Shown piece after piece: positions 8,293-15,463 of a stretch of 64,000 bases of DNA. Made by a program: the position numbers and the translations under genes. The stretch's first letter is position 1, and every line of letters starts with the position of its first letter. Under the pieces are notes generated by a model. The model worked only from the letters and a program-made list of their open reading frames with translations. It was not told where the DNA came from and did not search any database. The stretch lies in contig CBDCCP010000003.1 in the NCBI GenBank assembly GCA_965214915.1, forward strand, positions 620,001 to 684,000. The letters are read 5' to 3'. Source of the stretch: CATQHP01 sp965214915 (GTDB lineage: Bacteria > Acidobacteriota > Terriglobia > Bryobacterales > UBA6623).

Positions 8293-8314
8293 AGTAAAAC
8301 CGCTGTGCAGGAGG

Positions 8315-9097
8315 CTATGGGCTGTAAATGCCCAGCACGTGCTGATCGAAATCGACCACCGCCCCCGTCATCATCTCCGACTCGTCGCTCAGCAGGTAGG
8401 CTGTCATGCCGGCAACGTCCCGCGGGCGCAGAATGCGCCCGAAGGGCATCCGCGCATCCGCCTGCTCCAGCCAATTTTCGGGTCGGCCTTCCTTTAACTG
8501 CACGGCGTGCTCGGCCGGAGTCGCCATCCAACCGATATTCAAGGCGTTTACGCGAATGCGATGCTCCCGCTGGGAATGCGCCGCATTTTTGGTCAAGGCC
8601 GCCAACCCCGCCTTCGACACACTGTACGGAGTCAAGTTCGGCGTGCCGCCGTGCGCCGACATGCTCTGGATATTGACGATGCTCCCGCCGCGGCCTTCGC
8701 GCTGCATGACCTTGACCGTTTCCTGCATCAGCAGGAAGGGCGCCCGCAGATTGACCGCCATGATCTTGTCCCAGTGCTCGACAGACGTATCTTCGAGCGT
8801 CCCCCGCTCGGTGTTGGCCGCCGCGTTGACCAAGCCGTCGATCCGCCCGAACTCCCGGTCGGCAGCCGCGATCAACCCACGGCACGACGCGGCGTTCTCC
8901 AATTCCACGGGGACGAAAACAGCCCGGCAGCCGGCGGCGGCAAGACTCGCGGCAACCCGTTCGCCGCGCTCCCGCGAGCGTCCGCTGACCACCGCCCCGG
9001 AAGCGCCGCGCTCGGCAACGAGCCGCAGAACCGCCTCGCCCAAGCCCTGCGTAGACCCGGTCGCGACGATCGCCTTGCCCTCGAAACCCGTTGTCAC
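8315..9097 (-). CDS. Short-chain dehydrogenase/reductase (SDR)
   Basis: A classical SDR of about 260 residues. The nucleotide-binding motif is TGSTQGLGEA, with NAAANTERG as the structural Asn motif. The catalytic Ser sits in NIQSMSAHGG and Tyr/Lys in YSVSKAGLA. The C-terminal PRDVAGMTAYLLSDE is typical of FabG-like members. It reduces or oxidises an alcohol/ketone with NAD(P); the substrate is unknown. Start choice: a GTG at 9097 with GAGG five bases upstream is favoured over a TTG at 9112. The TTG would overlap the ubiX stop by four bases, so translational coupling to ubiX is possible either way. It ends just past the tandem repeat. Confidence 0.85.
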   Translation of the reverse strand: MTTGFEGKAIVATGSTQGLGEAVLRLVAERGASGAVVSGRSRERGERVAASLAAAGCRAVFVPVELENAASCRGLIAAADREFGRIDGLVNAAANTERGTLEDTSVEHWDKIMAVNLRAPFLLMQETVKVMQREGRGGSIVNIQSMSAHGGTPNLTPYSVSKAGLAALTKNAAHSQREHRIRVNALNIGWMATPAEHAVQLKEGRPENWLEQADARMPFGRILRPRDVAGMTAYLLSDESEMMTGAVVDFDQHVLGIYSP

Positions 9098-9108
9098 GGC
9101 ATCCTCAC

Positions 9109-9672
9109 TCAAATGCCCTGCCAGCGCAGCGTCGCGGCGCCGCCGAGGCCCAGCAAATCCAGCAACCGCCCGACCTGCTGCTCGACGATCTCATCGACCG
9201 TTTGCGGCTTCGCGTAAAACGCCGGCATCGGCGGCGCAACGATCGCGCCCATCTCCGTCACCGCCGTCATGGCCCGCAAATGCCCCAGGTGCAAGGGAGT
9301 CTCGCGCACCATCAAGACCAACCTGCGCCGCTCCTTCAAGGTCACGTCGGCGGCGCGCACCAGCAGATTCGAGGCGGTTCCGGCGGCGATCGACGACATG
9401 GTGTTGATCGAGCAGGGGACGATGGCCATCCCGTCGGTCAAAAACGACCCGCTGGCGATCGACGCCCCGATCCGGTCGACGGGGTGAAGCTCGTCGACCA
9501 GCGGCCGCAAGTCCTTGATAAGCTTGCCGGTTTCCTGATGCAGAGTCTTCTCCCCGGCGCGGCTGACAATCAGATGCGTCTCCGCCTCATCATGCTCAGC
9601 GAGCCGCTCAAGCAGACGAACGCCGTAAACGGCGCCGCTGGCGCCGCTGATGCCGACAACAATGCGCTTCAT
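9109..9672 (-). CDS. ubiX: Flavin prenyltransferase UbiX
   Basis: UbiX prenylates reduced FMN with dimethylallyl phosphate to make the cofactor of UbiD decarboxylases. The 187 residues show the family signature MKRIVVGISGASGAVYG, the FMN/phosphate loop IVPCSINTMSSIAAG and the conserved LMVRETPLHLGHL. The C-terminus is slightly acidic and short. The ATG at 9672 matches the usual start; an upstream TTG adds nine residues and was rejected. No ubiD partner is visible in this window, so its decarboxylase must lie elsewhere. It is probably cotranscribed with the downstream SDR. Confidence 0.92.
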   Translation of the reverse strand: MKRIVVGISGASGAVYGVRLLERLAEHDEAETHLIVSRAGEKTLHQETGKLIKDLRPLVDELHPVDRIGASIASGSFLTDGMAIVPCSINTMSSIAAGTASNLLVRAADVTLKERRRLVLMVRETPLHLGHLRAMTAVTEMGAIVAPPMPAFYAKPQTVDEIVEQQVGRLLDLLGLGGAATLRWQGI

Positions 9673-9741
9673 AGGAGGCGTGTCTCTCGAAAATATCAAA
9701 CCGGCGCGCCGTCTGCTCCGAACGGGAGAGATACCGGCATA

Positions 9742-9747
9742 TATAAT
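9742..9747 (+). promoter_or_regulatory. Possible -10 element for the envelope operon
   Basis: A perfect TATAAT stands in an otherwise GC-rich gap 48 bases before the ATG at 9795. No convincing -35 hexamer is seen at the right distance. It is the only sigma-70-like sequence upstream of the five-gene operon that starts here. Confidence 0.35.
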
Positions 9748-9794
9748 TACGGAATCCCGGCGGCCTGGAGCCGGAAACCTGGACGGGGATACCC

Positions 9795-10667
9795 ATGTAC
9801 TGCTCTACTTGCGGCGCGTCGATGGAAGCATCGGTCAGGTTCTGCGCCGAATGCGGCGCCCCGGCGGCGCGCGAAGAGGCGGCCGCGTCCTCAAGCTCGG
9901 CCGAGCGGATCTGGTCCGAGCGCGTTGGCGCGGAGCGGGCGCGCGAAGGGTTGGCCGCGCAGCCGGGATCGGCCGCCGCATCCTCCGCGCTGCCGGCAGC
10001 CGCAAACTTCGATTTCAACGCCGGCGCGCTCGAATTTTTCTTCGTAATTCTTGGCGCAGGGCTGGGGATGCTGCTTGTCATTCCGGCCCCCTGGATAGCC
10101 TGCTGGTGCGCGCGATGGTTTGTGAGCCAAATACGCTTGAGCGCCGGCGCCGCTCCGACGTTCACGGGCACGCCGGGCAGCGTGGCCGTCGTAGCGCTGC
10201 TATACGGCATCTTTATTCTCGCTTGCGCGACTTATGCGGACGATGAGGTTTGGAGCGACTTTTTGGCTTTGGCGGGGATTCCCTTGGGGTGGGCCGTTCT
10301 CCGCTGGTTCGTGAACCACGCGCAACTCGGCTCGGGTTCGTTTCGCTTCGACGGATCGGTATGGGGCTATATCGGCTGGACTTTGCTGACGTACCTCTCG
10401 ATTCTGACTATCGTCGGCTGGGCCTGGGTGACGGCGGCCTTCTACCGCTGGATCGCGCGCCATATCCGCCATGCCGAAGGAACCTTGCGGTTTGTCGGAG
10501 AGGGACATCAGATCCTTTGGAGAGTGCTCATTTTCATCCTTTTGTGCCTGCCGCTCGTAACGATGCCTTGGGCAATGAAATGGCTGCTGCGCTGGTTCGT
10601 GCAGCAATTCGAATGGGAGCGCCGGGCTTCCCCGCCCGCCGCGGCGCCGTATCCGGCGCCGCTGTGA
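9795..10667 (+). CDS. Zinc-ribbon membrane protein, DUF898-like
   Basis: A 290-residue protein. Residues 1-22 form a double-CxxC zinc ribbon (CSTCG and CAECG). A low-complexity Ala/Ser linker of about 50 residues follows, and then several hydrophobic segments. The C-terminal part repeats a motif like GSFRFDGSVWGYIGWTLLTY and GTLRFVGEG, with RWIARHIR. This resembles the DUF898/YjgN group of inner-membrane proteins, whose function is unknown. Its stop overlaps the GTG of the following glycosyltransferase by four bases, so it is translationally coupled to an envelope-polysaccharide operon and may act there. The assignment to DUF898 is by resemblance only. Confidence 0.6.
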   Translation: MYCSTCGASMEASVRFCAECGAPAAREEAAASSSSAERIWSERVGAERAREGLAAQPGSAAASSALPAAANFDFNAGALEFFFVILGAGLGMLLVIPAPWIACWCARWFVSQIRLSAGAAPTFTGTPGSVAVVALLYGIFILACATYADDEVWSDFLALAGIPLGWAVLRWFVNHAQLGSGSFRFDGSVWGYIGWTLLTYLSILTIVGWAWVTAAFYRWIARHIRHAEGTLRFVGEGHQILWRVLIFILLCLPLVTMPWAMKWLLRWFVQQFEWERRASPPAAAPYPAPL

Positions 10668-11419
10668 ACATCTCGGGCGCCATCGTCACGCTCAACGAAG
10701 AAGCGAATATCGAGCGCGCCGTCCGCTCGCTGCATTTCTGCGACGAAGTCGTCGTCGTCGATTGCGGATCGACCGACCGCACCTGCCGGATCGCGGAATC
10801 CCTGGGCTCGCGGGTCATCGAAAGCGAATGGCGCGGCTACGCCAAGCAAAAGAACTTCTGCGCTCGGGCCGCCGCCAACGACTGGATTTTCTCCATCGAC
10901 GCCGACGAGGAAGTCAGCGCGGAACTGGCTCAGGAAATCGAGGAGATCCGCCGCAAGGGAACGGAGCACGCCGGCTTCGATTTCCCTCGGCTGGCCCGCT
11001 ATCGGGGCGTCTGGATCCGTCATTCCGGCTGGTATCCCGACCGCAAGGTGCGCCTCTACCGCCGCGGCGCGGCGCACTGGATCGGAGACTACGTACACGA
11101 ATCGGTGGAGGTCGCCGGCTCCGTCGGCCGGCTGAACGGCAACCTCTTGCACTACACCTGCGACTCCGCGGAAGAACACTTGCGGACGATCGAGCGTTAT
11201 ACCGACTTGGCCGCCCGCGAGCTGCACGACCACGGTGGGCGGGCGCCGCGGCATCGCTTGTTCGCAGCGCCGCCGGCGGCCTTCCTGCGGGCGTTCGTCT
11301 GGAAGCTCGGCTTCCTCGACGGCGCGGCCGGGTTCGCCATCGCGCGCATGGCGGCGCTCTACGCCTACAAAAAATACGCCAAGGCCCGCCGTCTTGCAGC
11401 GCAGCAGAGTGAGCGCTAG
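10664..11419 (+). CDS. Family 2 glycosyltransferase (LPS core type)
   Basis: A 251-residue GT-A-fold transferase beginning at a GTG that overlaps the previous stop. The nucleotide-sugar site is visible as ISGAIVTLNEEANIERA and VVVVDCGSTDRTCRIA. The metal-binding DxD-type motif is in IFSIDADEEVS, and RKVRLYRRGAAHW follows. This matches the WaaE/KdtX-like group that adds glucose or heptose to the lipopolysaccharide inner core. Neighbours are a GT4 transferase, prepilin peptidase and lpxD, so a lipid A-core role is consistent. A longer open frame reaching back to 10250 lies over the membrane-protein gene and is not used. The sugar specificity cannot be read from the sequence. Confidence 0.85.
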   Translation: MNISGAIVTLNEEANIERAVRSLHFCDEVVVVDCGSTDRTCRIAESLGSRVIESEWRGYAKQKNFCARAAANDWIFSIDADEEVSAELAQEIEEIRRKGTEHAGFDFPRLARYRGVWIRHSGWYPDRKVRLYRRGAAHWIGDYVHESVEVAGSVGRLNGNLLHYTCDSAEEHLRTIERYTDLAARELHDHGGRAPRHRLFAAPPAAFLRAFVWKLGFLDGAAGFAIARMAALYAYKKYAKARRLAAQQSER

Positions 11420-11422
11420 CCG

Positions 11423-12319
11423 ATGCGCGTCTTGCACATCGATACCGGCCGCGAGATGCGCGGCGGACAGCACCAGATGCTGATGCTGGTCGACGGACTG
11501 CGCCGCGAAGGGGTCTCCCAGACGGTCCTGGCCAACGCCGTCCCGCCCCCTCAGGCCGACCGGAGCGCGTCGTGGCGCTCCGTCCGCCGCTGCGTCCGGC
11601 AGGCGGACATCGTCCATGCCCACGACGCGCGCGCGCATACGCTGGCCGTCGTCCACGGCGGCGGGAAACCCCTCGTCGTCTCCCGCCGGGTGGCTTTTCC
11701 GCTCAAGACGGGCTTGCTGTCGCGCTGGAAATACCGCCGCGCCGCGCACTACCTCGCCGTCTCGCGATGCGTCGCCGCCGAACTGAGCGCCGCCGGGGCG
11801 CCGCCGGACAAAATATCGGTCGTTTATGACGCCGTCAAGTCCGCGCAGCCCGTCCGCCCCAAAGCACGAGAAAACCGCCCGTTCCGAGTCCTGACCCACG
11901 GCCTTGCCGACCCCCGCAAGGGCGGCGCCCTGGCGGCCGCGGCGTGCCGCCAAGCCGGCTTGGTTCCGTCGTTCGCCGAAAACCTTCCCGCCGACCTGCC
12001 CGCAGCCGATGTTTTCCTCTATCTCTCGGAATCCGAAGGTCTGGGCTCCGCCATCCTGCTGGCGATGGCCGCCGGCGTGCCCGTCATCGCGAGCAACGTC
12101 GGGGGCGTCCCCGAACTGGTGCAGCACGAGCGAACCGGCCTGCTGGTGGAAAACGACGCCGGCAGCGCCGCCGCTGCGCTGCGCCGCCTGCAAGCGGACC
12201 CCGCTCTCCGCCGGCGCCTGGCCGCCGCCGCCCGCGTCAGGGCCGTCGAGGAATTCAGCGATACTAAGATGGTGCGCGAGACTCTCGCGATCTACCGCCG
12301 CGTTCTCGGACTCCTGTGA
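11423..12319 (+). CDS. Family 4 glycosyltransferase
   Basis: A 298-residue GT-B-fold transferase. Its N-terminus MRVLHIDTGREMRGGQHQML is typical of GT4 acceptors. The C-terminal donor-binding region contains VFLYLSESEGLGSAILLAMA followed by GVPVIASNVGGVPELV, the E-x7-E retaining motif area. At 298 residues it is shorter than most GT4 enzymes (350-400); the segment joining the two domains is compact. It starts three bases after the preceding glycosyltransferase and its stop overlaps the prepilin peptidase GTG. It probably adds a sugar to lipopolysaccharide or another envelope glycan. The donor is unknown. Confidence 0.85.
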   Translation: MRVLHIDTGREMRGGQHQMLMLVDGLRREGVSQTVLANAVPPPQADRSASWRSVRRCVRQADIVHAHDARAHTLAVVHGGGKPLVVSRRVAFPLKTGLLSRWKYRRAAHYLAVSRCVAAELSAAGAPPDKISVVYDAVKSAQPVRPKARENRPFRVLTHGLADPRKGGALAAAACRQAGLVPSFAENLPADLPAADVFLYLSESEGLGSAILLAMAAGVPVIASNVGGVPELVQHERTGLLVENDAGSAAAALRRLQADPALRRRLAAAARVRAVEEFSDTKMVRETLAIYRRVLGLL

Positions 12320-13140
12320 CCGCCGCCCTCTCGTTCCTTTTCGGTCTGCTCATCGGCAGTTTCCTGAACGTCTGCATCCGCCGCTGGCCGGCCGGCGAAT
12401 CCGTAGTTTCGCCGCGCTCCCGCTGCCCCCGTTGCCGGCAGACGATCGCTTGGTTCGACAATGTCCCCGTACTGAGTTACCTGCTGTTGCACGGCCGCTG
12501 CCGCCGCTGCGCCGCGCGCATCTCTGCGCGTTACCCGCTGGTCGAGTTGACCAATGCGGCGCTGTACGCCCTGATCGCCGCGCGTGACGGCTGGAGCCCC
12601 GAATCCGCCAAGATGATGCTTTTCGCCTCGATGATGATCGTGCTGTTCTGCACCGATCTGGCCGAGCGTATCCTGCCGGACGAGATCACCGTGGGGGGCT
12701 GCGCCGTCGGGATCGCGCTGAGCCCCTTTCTGCCGCTCGACGCAGGGCTTGCCGATATTGTTTTCTTCCTCTTGGGCAAAGACCCCGCGCCGTGGGCGCG
12801 CTCGCTCGCCGAATCGGCGCTGGGCGCCGTTCTTTTCGGCGGAATGCTCTTCCTCGTCGGCGAAATCTACTTCCGCCTGCGCGGCATCGACGGCCTGGGC
12901 CTCGGGGATGTCAAAATGGCGGCGATGATCGCCGCATTCTGGGGCGTCCCGCAGACGCTGCTCGTATTGCTCGCCGGCGCGCTCGCCGGGACGGCGACGG
13001 GCGTTCTCGTCATCCTGGCCGCCAAGAAGGATTGGAAATACGCGCTGCCCTTCGGCAGCTATCTGGCCGCCGCGGCCGTGCCGGCCATGTTCTGGTCGCG
13101 GGACATCTGGACCTGGTATTGGGATTGGACGACGGGATGA
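12316..13140 (+). CDS. pilD: Type IV prepilin peptidase / N-methyltransferase
   Basis: A bifunctional inner-membrane aspartyl protease that cuts class III signal peptides of pilins and methylates the new N-terminus. The 274 residues include an N-terminal membrane segment. The methylase zinc-site cysteines are at about 37, 40, 62 and 65 (CPRC, CRRC). The first catalytic aspartate region is FCTDLAERILPDEIT and the second is the GxGD motif in IDGLGLGDVKMAAM near residue 195. It starts with a GTG inside the preceding stop and overlaps lpxD by four bases. No pilin genes are in the window, so its substrates lie elsewhere. Confidence 0.93.
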   Translation: MTAALSFLFGLLIGSFLNVCIRRWPAGESVVSPRSRCPRCRQTIAWFDNVPVLSYLLLHGRCRRCAARISARYPLVELTNAALYALIAARDGWSPESAKMMLFASMMIVLFCTDLAERILPDEITVGGCAVGIALSPFLPLDAGLADIVFFLLGKDPAPWARSLAESALGAVLFGGMLFLVGEIYFRLRGIDGLGLGDVKMAAMIAAFWGVPQTLLVLLAGALAGTATGVLVILAAKKDWKYALPFGSYLAAAAVPAMFWSRDIWTWYWDWTTG

Positions 13141-14162
13141 AGCTGCGCGACATCGCCGACGCCCTCGGCTGCGCCCTCAGTGGCGCCGCGCAGGGCGACG
13201 CCGACCTGGAAATCAGCGGCGTAGCGGGCCTGGAAGAAGCCGGCCCGACCGAGTTGACCTTCCTCTCCAACCCCAAGTACGCCCCGCTCGTGCGCCGCAC
13301 CCGCGCCGCCGCAGTTCTCGTCGAGGCCGCCGTCGCCGATTGCCCGGCGGCTTTGCTGTTGTCCGCGAACCCGTACCTCGATTTCGCCCGCGCGCTTGCG
13401 CTGTTTCACCCGCCCGAGAAGCGCGAGCCGGGCATCCACCCTACGGCGGTCATTGCCGCTTCGGCCCGCATCGGCGCCAACGCCTCGGTCGGCCCCTTCG
13501 TCGTCATCGAGGCCGGGGCCGTCATCGGCCGCAACGCCGTGCTGCATCCCCACGTCGTGATCGAGCGCGGCGCCGCGGTCGGCGACGATTTCGAAGCGCA
13601 TCCTCAGGTCACGGTCCGCAGCGGGTCGCGCATCGGCGACCGGGTGATTTTGCACAACGGCGTGACGGTCGGCTCCGACGGGTTCGGCTTCGCCCGCCGC
13701 GCCGACGGCAGCCACCACAAAATCCCGCAGACGGGCATTGCGGTCATCGAAGACGACGTGGAGATTCAGGCAGGCGCCTGCATCGACCGCGCCGCGGTCG
13801 GCGAAACGCGCATCGGCCGCGGAACCAAAATCGACAACCTCGTGCAGATCGGCCACGCGGTCAAAATCGGCGCCGACACGATCCTTTGCGCCCAAGTGGG
13901 CATCGCCGGCAGCACGACCGTCGGCAGCAACTGCGTCTTCGCCGGACAGGTCGGCCTCGTCAACCACCTCAAGATCGGCGACGGCGTGCTGATCACGGCC
14001 CAGTCGGGGGTTTCGAGCGACCTGCCCGACGGCGCCAAGGTCTCCGGCTACCCGGCGACCGATAACCGCCAATGGCTGCGCTCGACCGTCGTTTACAACC
14101 GGCTCCCGGAACTCGCCCGCGAGGTGCGCCGCCTGCGCAAGAAGATCGATGGGGAGGATTAG
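13137..14162 (+). CDS. lpxD: UDP-3-O-(3-hydroxyacyl)glucosamine N-acyltransferase LpxD
   Basis: LpxD adds the second hydroxyacyl chain, from acyl-ACP, in lipid A synthesis. The 341 residues have the N-terminal uridine-binding domain (LEEAGPTELTFLSNPKY), a left-handed beta-helix of hexapeptide repeats from about residue 100 to 290, and the catalytic histidine His240 in VQIGHAVKIG. The C-terminal helix ends RRLRKKIDGED. The sequence is complete and intact. The ATG overlaps the prepilin peptidase stop. A second, diverged fragment of this gene's 3' end lies at 15346-15413, beyond a toxin-antitoxin module. Confidence 0.95.
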   Translation: MKLRDIADALGCALSGAAQGDADLEISGVAGLEEAGPTELTFLSNPKYAPLVRRTRAAAVLVEAAVADCPAALLLSANPYLDFARALALFHPPEKREPGIHPTAVIAASARIGANASVGPFVVIEAGAVIGRNAVLHPHVVIERGAAVGDDFEAHPQVTVRSGSRIGDRVILHNGVTVGSDGFGFARRADGSHHKIPQTGIAVIEDDVEIQAGACIDRAAVGETRIGRGTKIDNLVQIGHAVKIGADTILCAQVGIAGSTTVGSNCVFAGQVGLVNHLKIGDGVLITAQSGVSSDLPDGAKVSGYPATDNRQWLRSTVVYNRLPELAREVRRLRKKIDGED

Positions 14163-14216
14163 CTGTATGGTCTCGGCAATAAGCGGCGGCGCTCGATGGG
14201 TTTATCGGCCCGGACT

Positions 14217-14256
14217 ACGACCCGCCCCGACTACTCCTTTTGAGGAGAGGGCGCCC
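14217..14256. repeat. Short repeated element, copy 1 (partner near 19.68 kb)
   Basis: A GC-rich stretch containing GACTACTCC, a T-rich turn and GGAGAG closely resembles 19678-19718. Both begin ACGACCC and carry the same short CTCC/GGAG stem. The two copies frame the toxin-antitoxin and restriction block. A stem of this size could act as a terminator for the upstream gene, but no T-run follows. Confidence 0.5.
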
Positions 14257-14363
14257 ACGCACATTCCGTGTGTTCTCCCGTTACTCTATAAGTTGTAAAG
14301 TTCGGGGACCCCGCACGCCGTTGCCAAGAGAACGATTGCGATTCCATACCCAAGGAGCAACCA

Positions 14364-14588
14364 ATGACGGACACGGTAATCGACAGAGACGCCGATATCC
14401 TCGGCGGGACGCCGGTGTTCTCCGGGACCCGGGTTCCCGTACGCATCTTGCTCGAATATCTGGAAGCGGGCGACCGGCTTGACGATTTTTTGGATAACCA
14501 CCCCACTGTATCGCGCGACCAGGCAATCGCAGTGCTCAAGCAAGCAAAGGCGGCGCTTACCGGAAAATTGAATGAAGCTGTTGCTTGA
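14364..14588 (+). CDS. DUF433 family antitoxin
   Basis: A 74-residue DUF433 protein. The small winged/helix-turn-helix fold is recognised by DADILGGTPVFSGTRVPV and ILLEYLEAGDRLDDFLDNHP, followed by VSRDQAIAVLKQAK. DUF433 proteins are antitoxins of PIN-like DUF5615 toxins and normally repress their own operon. The ribosome site AAGGAG precedes the ATG by eight bases. The gene overlaps the downstream toxin by 17 bases, typical of coupled antitoxin-toxin pairs. A frameshifted close relative lies at 18774. Confidence 0.9.
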   Translation: MTDTVIDRDADILGGTPVFSGTRVPVRILLEYLEAGDRLDDFLDNHPTVSRDQAIAVLKQAKAALTGKLNEAVA

Positions 14589-14895
14589 CGAGTCCATTCC
14601 GAGAAAGCTTGGAGCGCACTTCCCTGACCGATTCGAGATCGGTACGGTTCAACGGATGGGTTGGACGGGCAGCAAGAACGGCGATCTATTGCGGCTGGCC
14701 GCCGCTCATGGGTTCGACGCATTCATTACCGTCGACCGAAGCATCAAATACCAGCAGAACCTGAACAACCTGCCGATACCGGTCGTCGTGATGAGCGCCC
14801 ACCGCATACGCATGCAGGAATTGCAACCGCTCCTCCCGCGAGTGATCGACATCGTTACCGGGAATTTGCAGAGACGCATCTATCGTGTCGTGTGA
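14572..14895 (+). CDS. DUF5615 PIN-like toxin
   Basis: A 107-residue protein of the DUF5615 group, which has a PIN-domain-like fold and probable RNase activity. The acidic metal-binding residues are visible: KLLLDESIPRKL (Asp/Glu near residue 5), the central NGDLLRLAAAHGFDAFITVDRS and the C-terminal basic helix. It overlaps the DUF433 antitoxin, giving a complete pair. The catalytic pattern appears intact, so the module should be active unless control is lost. Target RNAs are unknown. Confidence 0.88.
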   Translation: MKLLLDESIPRKLGAHFPDRFEIGTVQRMGWTGSKNGDLLRLAAAHGFDAFITVDRSIKYQQNLNNLPIPVVVMSAHRIRMQELQPLLPRVIDIVTGNLQRRIYRVV

Positions 14896-15044
14896 TGAAC
14901 CCGTCGCGCATAACTGTGAGATGAAGAGAAAAAACAATGTCCCTCCGTGACTACTATCCACGAAGAAGCTCTTGACTTATCGAAACGGCGGTGCTTCCCT
15001 GCTGCAACCTTTTCCCTATCGTGCGGTCTTTTTGAGCAGTGATA

Positions 15045-15269
15045 TCAGCGCTCGGCGCCATACACGATCTCGTCGACGCGCTCGCTCGACCGGGAATCCC
15101 CCGTCTCGACCATACCGGCGTAACGCATCCAGGGCTTCGACTCGTCGGCCGGCATCATGGCGCGCAGGGACCGCCGCAGCAACTCTGCAAGGGAGATCCC
15201 GAGCCGCGCCGCTTCCTGCTTGGCTGCAGCATATTCTGCCTCCGACAGGCTGATTTGCGTACGGATCAT
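15045..15269 (-). CDS. Ribbon-helix-helix (CopG/Arc-like) antitoxin, apparently orphan
   Basis: A 74-residue protein opening with a ribbon-helix-helix DNA-binding domain: MIRTQISLSEAEYAAAKQEA (beta-strand then helix) and LGISLAELLRRSLRAMM. The acidic tail PADESKPWMRYAGMVETGD resembles the toxin-binding region of VapB-like antitoxins. The start at 15269 is fixed by the RHH beginning; a longer frame to 15461 runs over the lpxD relic and was rejected. The expected toxin would lie at lower coordinates, but 14896-15044 holds no open frame, so the partner is missing. Confidence 0.75.
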   Translation of the reverse strand: MIRTQISLSEAEYAAAKQEAARLGISLAELLRRSLRAMMPADESKPWMRYAGMVETGDSRSSERVDEIVYGAER

Positions 15270-15345
15270 GGCAACACTGTAGAAACGATTGTTGTTGTCT
15301 GCAAGCACGCCCGTCCATGCAATGCAGATAACCGGACTCTCTCTT

Positions 15346-15413
15346 GCCGCCAAGGTCTCCGGCTGTCCGGCGGCCGACAAGGGCTGCGCAAGAAGATCGA
15401 CGGGGAAAACTGA
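15346..15413 (+). pseudogene. Decayed copy of the lpxD 3' end
   Basis: The segment reads AAGGTCTCCGGCT, then a diverged stretch, then CTGCGCAAGAAGATCGACGG and a stop. It matches the intact lpxD tail (AAGGTCTCCGGCT near 14036 and CTGCGCAAGAAGATCGATGG near 14136), with roughly 70 bases deleted between the blocks and several substitutions. It lies directly before the restriction operon. The match is seen directly in the sequence; its origin by insertion or recombination is inference. Confidence 0.75.
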
Positions 15414-15442
15414 CGGTTCGACGCAGCCAAGGGAATTTATGT

Positions 15443-15457
15443 TATAGTGCAGATATA
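15443..15457 (+). promoter_or_regulatory. Possible promoter/operator of the restriction operon
   Basis: TATAGTGCAGATATA, an imperfect dyad (TATA/TATA arms) with two -10-like hexamers, sits seven bases before the hsdM ATG in GC-rich surroundings. Because HsdM carries an N-terminal XRE-type DNA-binding domain, an autoregulatory operator here is plausible. No -35 element is evident. Confidence 0.35.
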
Positions 15458-15463
15458 GCAAAC

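Noticed and set aside
7353..8885. 510-codon minus-strand frame spanning PhyH, the repeat and part of the SDR
   Set aside because: It crosses three features and owes its length to GC bias and the repeat tract.
10508..12193. 561-codon antisense frame under the glycosyltransferases
   Set aside because: No motifs; the coupled forward genes explain the region.
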